Part shown: positions 8,964 through 15,866 of the stretch, in pieces | Layout: every line of letters begins with the position of its first letter | How positions within the stretch are numbered: the stretch's first letter is position 1 | Origin: a gamma proteobacterium symbiont of Ctena orbiculata | GTDB lineage: Bacteria; Pseudomonadota; Gammaproteobacteria; Chromatiales; Chromatiaceae | DNA: 34,332 bases | Assembly (NCBI GenBank): GCA_003094555.1 | Contig: NATW01000088.1 | Span: 1 to 34,332 of the forward strand | Direction of reading: 5' to 3' | Notes under the pieces: model-generated | Told to the model about the DNA's origin: nothing | What the model saw: the letters and a program-made list of their open reading frames with translations, nothing else | The model's database searches: none | Made by a program: the position numbers and the translations under genes

Positions 8964-9392
8964 TTATTTGGCTGTTCTTTTCTTGCGAGGTGTCACTTTC
9001 CTGGGCCTAGCAGGTCTCTTCTTGGTTGCCTTCTTCTTAGCAACCTTCTTCTTGGTTGCCTTTTTCTTAGCAACCCTCTTCTTGGTTGCCTTCTTCTTGG
9101 CGACCCTCTTCTTGGTTGCCTTCTTCTTAGCGACCCTCTTCTTGGTTGCCTTCTTCTTAGCAACCCTCTTCTTCGCCGTAGCTTTCTTTTTTGCTACCCG
9201 TTTCTTTGCGGTCTTCTTCTTAGCAACTCTCTTCTTGGTTGCTACCTTCTTCTTCGATACTTTCTTCTTGGCTGCGACTCTCTTCTTCGTCGTTGCCTTC
9301 TTCTTAGCAACCCTTTTCCTTGCGGGTGCCTTCCTGGTTGTGGTTGAACGTTTTACTGTTGCCTTCTTTTTGGCGGCTTTTTTCTTCGCCAT
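8964..9392 (-). CDS. Lysine/alanine-rich histone H1-like repeat protein
   Basis: The 142-residue protein is almost entirely Lys, Ala, Arg, Thr and Val, with a decapeptide unit KKRVAKKKAT repeated perfectly or nearly so through its centre and C-terminal half. The N-terminus MAKKKAAKKKA and the tail RPRKVTPRKKRTAK are variants of the same composition. It resembles bacterial H1-like and AlgP-like DNA-binding proteins, which bind DNA through basic, disordered tails; the role here (nucleoid compaction or regulation) is inferred. There is no hydrophobic segment or signal peptide. The ATG at 9392 follows a strong GGGAGGGA site. Its own terminator shows it is monocistronic. Repeat number is likely to vary between strains. 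Confidence 0.85.
   Translation of the reverse strand: MAKKKAAKKKATVKRSTTTRKAPARKRVAKKKATTKKRVAAKKKVSKKKVATKKRVAKKKTAKKRVAKKKATAKKRVAKKKATKKRVAKKKATKKRVAKKKATKKRVAKKKATKKKVAKKKATKKRPARPRKVTPRKKRTAK
9021..9170. repeat. 30-bp tandem repeat, five units, inside the histone-like gene
   Basis: Units beginning CTTGGTTGCCTT start at 9021, 9051, 9081, 9111 and 9141 on the plus strand, differing by a few substitutions. Each encodes one decapeptide on the minus strand. The near-identical DNA points to recent expansion by slippage or unequal recombination. Confidence 0.9.
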
Positions 9393-9432
9393 TTACATTC
9401 CCTCCCGAGAGAACTACCTGATAGATGAACTG

Positions 9433-9438
9433 AGTATA
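9433..9438 (-). promoter_or_regulatory. Candidate -10 box for the histone-like gene
   Basis: On the minus strand TATACT (one mismatch to TATAAT) lies about 40 bases before the start codon, within an AT-rich region. No good -35 is present at the right distance (CTGGAT at 17 bases is weak). Confidence 0.35.
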
Positions 9439-9585
9439 ATTCAGCTTTTAAAAAAATCCAGAATAGAAAGCAATCTTTTATCAATTATTTCAATTCGTTG
9501 TTGTTATACAACACTTGCTAAGTGTAGTTTGCGGGTAGTGAAAGGCAGGAAAATGATGCTATGAACACTCGTTTATATGTTCATA

Positions 9586-10173
9586 TTAAGTGAAGTTGTA
9601 TATCGCAGCTTCCGTAATGACAGCATCGAGTGGTATATCCCAAGGCATAACTGAGATTTGTGATTGCTGTTGAAACTCATGCGCCAAACCAACCAGTGTT
9701 GGGCCTTTTAAATGACTGCGTTTGTTTTTAAAGGCGAATGTCCGGTCGTAGTAACCCCCTCCCATCCCCAGGCGATTACCTTCTTTATCGAATGCAATCA
9801 GAGGTACGAATACCAGGTCCAGTACCCATGGCATGACTAACTTACTATGCCTGTAGTTCGGTTCCGGTATACCAAAACGGTTTGTTGTGAAGCCGGTTTG
9901 GGTTGTAAAAGGTGCAAACCACAACCCTTTTGTTGGTCTATCGTGCAAAATGGGTAAAAAAACCGATTTCCCGGTACCCTGGGCGAGTTGTAACAAGGGA
10001 GCCGGATCCATCTCTCCCCGGACAGCGAAGTAAAACGCAATGCGCCGGCTATGCCTAAAGGGTATGTAGTTTCTTGCCAGGCGAAGGACCTGTCGGCTAT
10101 GAAGATTGAGCGTTTGCTGAGTTAACTGCTGCCGATGGGCCTTGATTCTGTGCCGGATCTTGTGTGATTCCAT
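9586..10173 (-). CDS. fau: 5-formyltetrahydrofolate cyclo-ligase
   Basis: This enzyme (also called YgfA or MTHFS) converts 5-formyl-THF to 5,10-methenyl-THF with ATP, clearing an inhibitory folate. The 195 residues contain the family signature GMGGGYYDRTF near the C-terminus and a basic N-terminus (HKIRHRIKAHRQQ). I start at ATG 10173; the frame stays open upstream, but that region is the 3' half of the 6S RNA, so longer starts are not credible. No strong ribosome site is visible before 10173. The gene directly follows 6S RNA on the same strand, as in E. coli, where both come from one transcript. Confidence 0.92.
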   Translation of the reverse strand: MESHKIRHRIKAHRQQLTQQTLNLHSRQVLRLARNYIPFRHSRRIAFYFAVRGEMDPAPLLQLAQGTGKSVFLPILHDRPTKGLWFAPFTTQTGFTTNRFGIPEPNYRHSKLVMPWVLDLVFVPLIAFDKEGNRLGMGGGYYDRTFAFKNKRSHLKGPTLVGLAHEFQQQSQISVMPWDIPLDAVITEAAIYNFT

Positions 10174-10185
10174 TGTCTGAGCGGG

Positions 10186-10396
10186 GTTGGATAAGAGACA
10201 TCCCCCACCTGTGCCGTCGCAAACCGTTGTTCCTGAACCAGAGGGCTCAAGTGGGAACAACAGAAGTACCTCAGGCTTTCCGCTGGAGTGCGGACATGCA
10301 CAACGGCACTATCATCATGTTCCCTGGGTAGTTGTTAGGCTCAAGAAAATACCCTGGTTGCTTACGTACACCGCAGGGGATGTCATACCTCTAGGC
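10186..10396 (-). ncRNA. ssrS: 6S RNA
   Basis: 6S RNA binds sigma-70 RNA polymerase and damps transcription in stationary phase. The gap between zapA and fau is its conserved place in gammaproteobacteria. On the minus strand the ends pair (GACATCCCC near 10384 with GGGGGATGTC near 10195). The 3' half shows the diagnostic hairpin CTTGAGCC-CTCT-GGTTCAGG, followed by TTTGCGACGGCAC, closely like the E. coli 3' half (CCTGCGGCGGCA). Upstream of it are GTGCATGTCCGC and GGAAAGCCTGA, also like known 6S RNAs. The ends are good to several bases only. Confidence 0.85.
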
Positions 10397-10410
10397 TAAA
10401 CCTATTTTGA

Positions 10411-10725
10411 TCAAAGTTCCAGTTGATTGGTTGTGTTGAGTGCAATCTCAATCTTTTCTTGAAGGTTTTTTATGCGGCGTGATATGTTCTGCGAACCGTC
10501 TTCCCTGTGTTGCTGGTTGGATAGCAGGTCATTGGCAATATTGAGTGCGGCCATGACCGCAACTCTTTCGGTGCCTATGATACGTCCGTTCTGCCTGATT
10601 TCACGCATTTGGCCATCCAGATAGGCCGCTGCTTGCAAAAGGGATTCTCGTTCTTCTGGCAGGCAGGAAATACGGTACTCTTTATCGAGGATATTGACTG
10701 TTACAGGCAATGAATCGTTGCTCAC
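10411..10725 (-). CDS. zapA: Cell division protein ZapA
   Basis: ZapA binds FtsZ and bundles protofilaments at the division ring. The 104-residue protein has the family layout: an N-terminal globular part with VNILDKEYRISCLPEERESL followed by a helical region (AAYLDGQMREIR) and a C-terminal coiled coil (RIKNLQEKIEIALNTT). The GTG start overlaps the stop of the preceding gene (GTGA, 10722-10725), so the two are translationally coupled. 6S RNA begins within about 20 bases of its stop. Confidence 0.93.
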   Translation of the reverse strand: MSNDSLPVTVNILDKEYRISCLPEERESLLQAAAYLDGQMREIRQNGRIIGTERVAVMAALNIANDLLSNQQHREDGSQNISRRIKNLQEKIEIALNTTNQLEL

Positions 10726-10955
10726 TGGGGTGTTTCCATCGATTTCAGTCGTGTAATCATGGCTTCAACCCGGGCACGCGCCAGTTCTGTCTTTTCGATG
10801 AGTGCAGCACGTTCAGCTACCAGGTTATCCTGGGTGGCACGCAGTGATTTATTCTCATCTTTGAGGTAGGAGCAGGCCCGGATAAGCTCTTCGACCCGGA
10901 TTTCAAGCTTGTGCAGGTCCAAATCTGCCGGATTTTGTGTCTCTTTATCAGTCAT
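10722..10955 (-). CDS. TIGR02449-type small coiled-coil protein (ZapB-like), start inferred
   Basis: This small (77-residue) acidic, heptad-rich protein is of the kind commonly found directly before zapA in gammaproteobacteria and described as ZapB-like. Residues 15-70 form one long predicted coiled coil (LHKLEIRVEELIRACSYLKD onward). A division role through ZapA is inferred from position and shape. I chose ATG 10955 (MTDKE...); ATG 10961 and TTG 10991 are in frame upstream. A strong promoter at 10963-10991 covers both of those, so 10955 is the one start the predicted transcript would contain, with essentially no 5' leader. Confidence 0.8.
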   Translation of the reverse strand: MTDKETQNPADLDLHKLEIRVEELIRACSYLKDENKSLRATQDNLVAERAALIEKTELARARVEAMITRLKSMETPQ

Positions 10956-10962
10956 GGCCATC

Positions 10963-10991
10963 AATATAGTGGTCTGACAGTGGTGGGTCAA
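10963..10991 (-). promoter_or_regulatory. Sigma-70 promoter for the zapB-like/zapA/6S/fau transcript
   Basis: On the minus strand TTGACC (10991-10986) and TATATT (10968-10963) are separated by exactly 17 bases, each with one mismatch to consensus. The predicted start point is about 10956, next to ATG 10955. 6S RNA may have an additional promoter of its own inside zapA, which I could not define. Confidence 0.65.
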
Positions 10992-11144
10992 TCTCTACGG
11001 CTGCATGTTATGATTTGTTCATAGGGCCTGTTAACACCAATTTGATTGTCACTGCCAATACCCTGTTTTGTCCTGCAATGCAGAAGAAGCGTCGTGTAGT
11101 GAGTCTACATAGGCAACTGACCTATATGATAGAGGAATTTGTAG

Positions 11145-11711
11145 ATGATTGAGAATAGCCAGATGCCCGATTATTCCCGTGTTGATGGGGCGCTGAAGTC
11201 AATCGGACTCGATCTGGGCGCGAGTGAGATTCATGGCGTGATTTGTGGGCTGGTGTGTGCCGGAACCAGTCAAAGCCATATCGATTGGATGGCTGGACTG
11301 TTCGAGGATTGGCCAGAAGAGGATCTATTGGCGCGTGAGGCCAGAGAACTGATCGGTGAACTGTACTATGTAACCCGTGACCAGATCGGGAATGACGATC
11401 TGACATTCATGCCCTATCTTCCTGACGATTCTCAACCTATCTCCACCAGGGCCAAGGCATTGAGCGAGTGGTGTGAAGGCTATCTGTATGGATTGGGCAT
11501 GTCAGGTATCACCGATCAGCAATTCGAGGGTGATGCCAGGGAGGCATTGCAGGATATATCCCATTTCACTCAACTCGACTATGAGTTACTCGAGTCAGGT
11601 GATGCGACAGAGCAGGCCTATACAGAACTGCAGGAGTTCCTGAAAGTGGTGACCTTACTTATCTGGGGTGATCTGTCTGATGTCCGGAGACCTGGCCATG
11701 TTGAAGAGTGA
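11145..11711 (+). CDS. ygfB: YgfB/UPF0149 family protein
   Basis: The 188-residue acidic cytoplasmic protein is of the UPF0149 family, whose members sit upstream of pepP and ubiH in gammaproteobacteria. Visible family features are the N-terminal helix region with EIHGVICGLVCAG and the later SEWCEGYLYGLG. The biochemical role is not established for this protein; in Pseudomonas the homologue has been described as a regulator affecting ampDh3, so function should not be carried over. ATG 11145 has GAGGAA upstream. Its 3' end overlaps the pepP start by 14 bases. Confidence 0.88.
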   Translation: MIENSQMPDYSRVDGALKSIGLDLGASEIHGVICGLVCAGTSQSHIDWMAGLFEDWPEEDLLAREARELIGELYYVTRDQIGNDDLTFMPYLPDDSQPISTRAKALSEWCEGYLYGLGMSGITDQQFEGDAREALQDISHFTQLDYELLESGDATEQAYTELQEFLKVVTLLIWGDLSDVRRPGHVEE

Positions 11712-13005
11712 ATTCAAGCGGCGGCGACGTGAACTGATGCGCATGATGGGACCAGGCAGTATTGCCATACTGCCCACGGCACCACAGCTGATTCGTAATC
11801 GAGATGTGCACTACCCGTATCGCCCCGACAGTGATTTCTACTATTTGACCGGTTTCCCTGAGCCAGAGGCGGTACTGGTTCTGATTCCTGGAAGAAAACA
11901 GGCGGAATATATCCTTTTCAATAGGGAGCGGGACCCGGTTAAGGAGCAGTGGGATGGTGCCATAGCGGGACAGGAAGGCGCTTGCGATGAGTATGAAGCC
12001 GATGATTCCTTCCCGATTGGAGACCTGGACGATATCTTGCCACGCATGCTTGAGCAGTGTGAGCGCATCTTTTACATCATGGGCTGCAATGCAAAGTTCG
12101 ATAAACGCCTCTCAGAGTGGATCAACACTATTCGCTGTGAAGCGCGCAGTGGTGTTCAGGGGCCTGTCGAGATTATTGCCCTTGATCACTATCTGCATGA
12201 AATGCGGCTGTATAAGAGCCGGTCGGAACTGAAGGTGATGCGACAGGCTGCAAGGATTTCCGCCAAGGCGCACAAGAAGGTGATGCAGCGCTGCAAGCCT
12301 GGGTTATGGGAGTACCAACTTGAAGCGGAGTTCGTGCGTGAGTGCACTGATCTGGGCGCCAAGTCCCAGGCCTATCCCCCGATCGTCGGTGCGGGTAAAA
12401 ATGCCTGCACACTTCACTACATTGAGAATGGGGATAAGGTTGGTGAGCGGCAGATGTTGCTGATCGATGCCGGGTGTGAGGTAGACTACTATGCTTCGGA
12501 TATCACTCGTACCTATCCGGTCAATGGTAGTTTCAGCGAACCCCAGCGACAGTTGTATGAATTGGTTTTGGCTGCACAGGAGGCGGCAATTGCCAAGGTC
12601 AAGCCGGGCAATCATTGGAATGATCCACATGATGCTGCGGTGCGTACCATTACCAGAGGCTTGATAAAGCTGGGAATACTCAAGGGGTCTCTGGCCAAGT
12701 TAATACGCGAAGAGAAGTATAAGGCCTATTTTCCCCATCGCACCGGGCATTGGATCGGTATGGACGTTCATGATGTGGGTGATTATAAGGTCGACGGTAC
12801 ATGGCGTTTATTGGAGCCGGGCATGGCTTTAACCATCGAACCCGGAATCTACATTCCCTCCGGTTCCAAGGGTGTGGCCAAGAAGTGGTGGAACATCGGC
12901 ATCCGTATCGAAGATGATGTGGTTGTGACCAAGGATGGCTGTGATGTGTTAACCAAGGATATTGTAAAATCAGTGGCTGAGATTGAGGCCATTATGGCGG
13001 CATGA
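11698..13005 (+). CDS. pepP: Xaa-Pro aminopeptidase P
   Basis: PepP is a dimetal aminopeptidase that removes an N-terminal residue preceding proline. The 435 residues comprise an N-terminal creatinase-like domain (YRPDSDFYYLTGFPEPEAV) and a C-terminal pita-bread domain. The metal ligands are visible: the Asp of LLIDAGCEVDYY, the Asp of SDITRTYP, the His of TGHWIGMDVHD, the Glu of IEPGIYIP and the Glu of IRIEDDVVV. ATG 11698 was chosen because GGAGA lies 8 bases upstream and the family starts close to this point; earlier in-frame starts (GTG 11668, ATG 11680) lie deeper in ygfB. It is followed by ubiH after one base. Confidence 0.95.
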   Translation: MLKSEFKRRRRELMRMMGPGSIAILPTAPQLIRNRDVHYPYRPDSDFYYLTGFPEPEAVLVLIPGRKQAEYILFNRERDPVKEQWDGAIAGQEGACDEYEADDSFPIGDLDDILPRMLEQCERIFYIMGCNAKFDKRLSEWINTIRCEARSGVQGPVEIIALDHYLHEMRLYKSRSELKVMRQAARISAKAHKKVMQRCKPGLWEYQLEAEFVRECTDLGAKSQAYPPIVGAGKNACTLHYIENGDKVGERQMLLIDAGCEVDYYASDITRTYPVNGSFSEPQRQLYELVLAAQEAAIAKVKPGNHWNDPHDAAVRTITRGLIKLGILKGSLAKLIREEKYKAYFPHRTGHWIGMDVHDVGDYKVDGTWRLLEPGMALTIEPGIYIPSGSKGVAKKWWNIGIRIEDDVVVTKDGCDVLTKDIVKSVAEIEAIMAA

Positions 13006-13006
13006 T

Positions 13007-14230
13007 ATGGCACAAGATTTTGATCTCCTGATCGTTGGCGGCGGCATGGTCGGCGCCAGTCTGGCGCATGCAGTGAGCGGCCAGGGATTGAGCATCGGCG
13101 TCATCGAAGCCTGGCCGCTTGAATCCTCTTCCCAACCCAGTTTCGATGACCGGGTGATTGCCCTCTCCTGGGGTAGCCGCGTCATCCTGGAGGCGATGGG
13201 TGCCTGGCAATCCATCCAGGTCGCCGCAGAGCCGATACTAGGCATCCATATCTCCGATCGTGGCCACTTTGGTTTTACCCGACTCAACCATCATGATGAA
13301 GGGGTCGAGGCCTTGGGGTATGTGGTGACCGCACGCGCACTGGGTGAGGCTTTAATAGAGGACCTGGTTGATCGTCAAGCCGTAGAATTGATCTGTCCGG
13401 CCAGGCTGAAGAGTTTTGCCATATCTGACCAAGAGATTGAGGTGCGTATCGATCAGGATGGTGGTGAGAAACGTCTCAATACGCGTCTGCTGGTGGCTGC
13501 CGACGGTGGTGAATCCCAGGTCAGACAATCTCTGTCGATTGGGCTGAAAGAGAAGTCCTATGGCCAAACCGCCATCATTGCCAATCTGCGCGCTCAACAG
13601 GCACACCATGGTGTCGCCTATGAGCGATTCACCGATAGTGGACCCTTGGCATTGTTGCCAATGCTTGATGATCGCCTCTCCATGGTGTGGACGGCGCGGG
13701 ATGACCAGGTTGCCGAACTGATGGCCTTGCAGGATGATGCCTTCCTGCTCAGACTGCAGGACCGTTTCGGTTATCGTCTTGGAGGTTTACATGAACTGGG
13801 TAAGAGGGTTGCTTACCCATTGCGTCTCCGTCAGGCGGCTGAACAGGTTCGTCCCCGGGTAGCCCTGATTGGAAATGCCGCGCATGCAATTCATCCGGTA
13901 ACGGGGCAGGGGTTCAATCTCGGTCTGCGGGATGTTGCGGTACTGGCAGATCTGCTCTCCTCAGCTGCCCAACGGGGCGCTGATCCAGGTGATATTGGAT
14001 TGTTGCAGGAGTATGCGATATGGCGCAAAAAAGATCACAACAGTGTTGCCATGATTACCGATAGCCTGGCACGTTTTTTCGCTAATCCATTCGGTCCGGT
14101 AAGACTGCTTCGTAACATGGGCATGGTGGGTCTTGATGTTGCTCCCAGTATGAAGCATCTTGTGGCACGCCAATTCATGGGATTGAATGGACGCCTGCCA
14201 AGACTGGCTCGGGGAGTATCTCTTGACTGA
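13007..14230 (+). CDS. ubiH: 2-octaprenyl-6-methoxyphenol hydroxylase (UbiH)
   Basis: UbiH is an FAD monooxygenase that hydroxylates the ring during ubiquinone synthesis. The 407-residue protein has the full class A flavoprotein set: the N-terminal dinucleotide fold LIVGGGMVGAS, the middle DG motif AADGGESQVR and the C-terminal FAD motif GNAAHAIHPVTGQGFNLG. ATG 13007 follows the pepP stop by one base; the frame extends eight codons upstream into pepP without better start evidence. Assignment as UbiH rather than another UbiH/I/F paralogue rests on the gene order pepP-ubiH-ubiI. Confidence 0.9.
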   Translation: MAQDFDLLIVGGGMVGASLAHAVSGQGLSIGVIEAWPLESSSQPSFDDRVIALSWGSRVILEAMGAWQSIQVAAEPILGIHISDRGHFGFTRLNHHDEGVEALGYVVTARALGEALIEDLVDRQAVELICPARLKSFAISDQEIEVRIDQDGGEKRLNTRLLVAADGGESQVRQSLSIGLKEKSYGQTAIIANLRAQQAHHGVAYERFTDSGPLALLPMLDDRLSMVWTARDDQVAELMALQDDAFLLRLQDRFGYRLGGLHELGKRVAYPLRLRQAAEQVRPRVALIGNAAHAIHPVTGQGFNLGLRDVAVLADLLSSAAQRGADPGDIGLLQEYAIWRKKDHNSVAMITDSLARFFANPFGPVRLLRNMGMVGLDVAPSMKHLVARQFMGLNGRLPRLARGVSLD

Positions 14231-15428
14231 CGAAATGTACGATCTGATTATCGTAGGTGGTGGCATGGTGGGGGCCGCATTGGCCTGTGCTGCCGCCGAT
14301 GCCGGGATGCGTATCTGTATCCTCGAGGCGAGAGAGCCGCAACGTAGTTGGCCATTGGATGAAGTCGATCTGCGCGTCTCCGCCCTTACCCGTGCCTCTC
14401 AACGCATGTTGGAAAACCTGCATGTCTGGTCCAGGATGAGCGAGATGCGTATCAGTCCCTATACCCATATGGAGGTGTGGGATGCAGAGGGTAGCGGTCG
14501 AATCCATTTCAGCGCGGCTGAAATTGGCGAGCCCGACTTGGGCCATATCGTGGAAAACCGTGTCACCCAGCTGGCGCTATGGGAGCGGCTGGAGACCCTG
14601 CCCAATGTCAGATTGTGTTTCCCTGCAAGCGTAGCGGCGTTGCAACTGGAACCGCTGCCGGGAGTGGTTTTGCAGGGTGGTGAGCAATTAACAGGGAAGC
14701 TCATCGTTGCGGCGGACGGTCGGGATTCGCAAATGCGCGAGATGGCGGATATCGGTACCAAGGGTTGGGATTACGATCAACACGCCATTGTCGCAACGGT
14801 CAAACCCGCACGCCACCATCAACAGACGGCCAGGCAGCGCTTCATGCCGCGAGGGCCATTGGCGCTGCTTCCCATAGATGATGGCCGCTGTTCCATTGTC
14901 TGGTCCACTTCACCAAACCAGGCGAATGAGTTGATGGCACTCTCCGATGCGTTGTTCTGCGATCAACTTACCCTCGCCAGCGAGGCGATACTGGGTGAGA
15001 TGGTGGAGGTGGGTCCGCGTGGCCTCTTCCCGCTACGACTTGGACATGCCCAAACCTATTGTCGTCCAGGTTTCGTCCTGGTGGGGGATGCGGCCCACGC
15101 CATGCATCCTTTGGCGGGGCAAGGGGTCAATCTCGGTTTCATGGACGCCATGACCCTGGCCGATGTGATAATCGAGGCCCATGCTGCGGGCAGAGCAATA
15201 GGTTCGATGGTCACCCTGAGACGCTATGAACGAGCGAGAAAGGGTCCGAATTTGGCCATGTTGGCGGCGATGGATGCGTTCAAGCGAATATTCAGCAATG
15301 ATCTGATGCCGCTCAAACTGATGCGTAATCTGGGCCTTGATCTGGCCAATAGGTCCGGAATTGTCAAACATCAGCTGATTCGTCGGGCCATGGGGATGAG
15401 TGGTGAGCTGCCGCCCCTGGCCAGGTGA
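14223..15428 (+). CDS. ubiI: UbiI/VisC-type FAD monooxygenase of ubiquinone synthesis
   Basis: This is a second flavin hydroxylase, paralogous to the preceding gene, and is expected to act at the C5 position of the ubiquinone ring. Motifs are IIVGGGMVGAALA, AADGRDSQMRE and VGDAAHAMHPLAGQGVNLG. I start at TTG 14223, which has GGGGAG six bases upstream and overlaps the ubiH stop by 8 bases; the ATG at 14235 sits too far from that site, though it is also possible. The protein is 401 residues. Which hydroxylation each paralogue performs cannot be settled from sequence alone. Confidence 0.87.
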   Translation: MTDEMYDLIIVGGGMVGAALACAAADAGMRICILEAREPQRSWPLDEVDLRVSALTRASQRMLENLHVWSRMSEMRISPYTHMEVWDAEGSGRIHFSAAEIGEPDLGHIVENRVTQLALWERLETLPNVRLCFPASVAALQLEPLPGVVLQGGEQLTGKLIVAADGRDSQMREMADIGTKGWDYDQHAIVATVKPARHHQQTARQRFMPRGPLALLPIDDGRCSIVWSTSPNQANELMALSDALFCDQLTLASEAILGEMVEVGPRGLFPLRLGHAQTYCRPGFVLVGDAAHAMHPLAGQGVNLGFMDAMTLADVIIEAHAAGRAIGSMVTLRRYERARKGPNLAMLAAMDAFKRIFSNDLMPLKLMRNLGLDLANRSGIVKHQLIRRAMGMSGELPPLAR

Positions 15429-15500
15429 CGCGCCTATCGCAGATTGTTACAGCCCCATCTCTGAGGGATGAAACGAGGTCGCCTGCAAGGTTTTTCGCAA

Positions 15501-15529
15501 TTGGCAAGCGGTTTACGGCAAGGTATAGT
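15501..15529 (+). promoter_or_regulatory. Sigma-70 promoter of the glycine cleavage operon
   Basis: TTGGCA (15501-15506) and TATAGT (15524-15529) are 17 bases apart, each one mismatch from consensus. The predicted start near 15536 lies just upstream of the first glycine aptamer, so the whole riboswitch is transcribed. Confidence 0.8.
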
Positions 15530-15544
15530 CGTCAACTCGATCCA

Positions 15545-15802
15545 CCCCCGTGGGAGAGGCCGGCTCAAACCGGCGCCGAAGGCGCAATCCCGCCCGGAAT
15601 CGCTCAGGCAAAAGGACCGTGGGGGAGAAAGTCACCTCGTGTAAGGCAATCAGCGAGGGATTTAGGTCGACTCTGGAGAGTGGTGTAACAGCACCCACCG
15701 AAGGGGCAGGCGCTTACTGACGTTGTTTGGAGAGACGGTGATGGTGTTACATCATGCCGAGCCCGACGAGTGCAGCGCCAAACTCTCAGGTTTTGGACAG
15801 AG
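15545..15802 (+). promoter_or_regulatory. Tandem glycine riboswitch (gcvT element)
   Basis: Two glycine aptamers lie in series. Aptamer 1 (15545-15625) has P1 arms CCCCCGTG/CGTGGGGG and the conserved GGGAGAG, GCCGAAGGCGCAA and CTCAGGCAAAAGGACCG. Aptamer 2 (15671-15802) has P1 arms CTCTG/CAGAG with GGAGAG, CACCGAAGGGGCA and CTCTCAGGTTTTGGACAG, and an enlarged P3 arm closed by GGCGC/GCGCC. The 45-base linker contains its own hairpin (CCTCG 15635-15639 with CGAGG 15654-15658). The element controls gcvT and probably the genes behind it; for this family glycine usually switches expression on. Confidence 0.93.
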
Positions 15803-15843
15803 GGGCGGCGCGGATGAATTAATCATCTGCGCCGCCCTTTTTT
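15803..15843 (+). terminator. Riboswitch expression-platform terminator
   Basis: GGGCGGCGC (15803-15811) pairs with GCGCCGCCC (15829-15837), the stem continues inward through GATGA/TCATC, and six T follow (15838-15843). It starts directly after P1 of aptamer 2, so the two helices abut and could compete at the junction. It ends 23 bases before the gcvT start codon, making transcription attenuation the likely mode of control. Confidence 0.9.
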
Positions 15844-15866
15844 GCGTTTTGGACCGGGAGAAGATC

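Noticed and set aside
9021-9170. Regular 30-bp repeats resembling a CRISPR array
   Set aside because: The units are directly tandem with no unique spacers, and they encode a protein repeat.
8968-9564. 198-residue plus-strand frame rich in Leu, Phe and Ala
   Set aside because: It is the antisense shadow of the Lys/Ala repeat gene; the minus strand has the ribosome site, terminator and family composition.
10174-10399. Coding frames on both strands between zapA and fau (including upstream extension of fau)
   Set aside because: The stretch is 6S RNA by structure and position.
15425-15688. 87-residue plus-strand frame after ubiI
   Set aside because: It runs through the promoter and aptamer 1 of the glycine riboswitch.
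15723-15866. N-terminal extension of gcvT in the open frame
   Set aside because: It would translate aptamer 2 and the terminator; ATG 15867 has a good ribosome site and gives the family's normal length.
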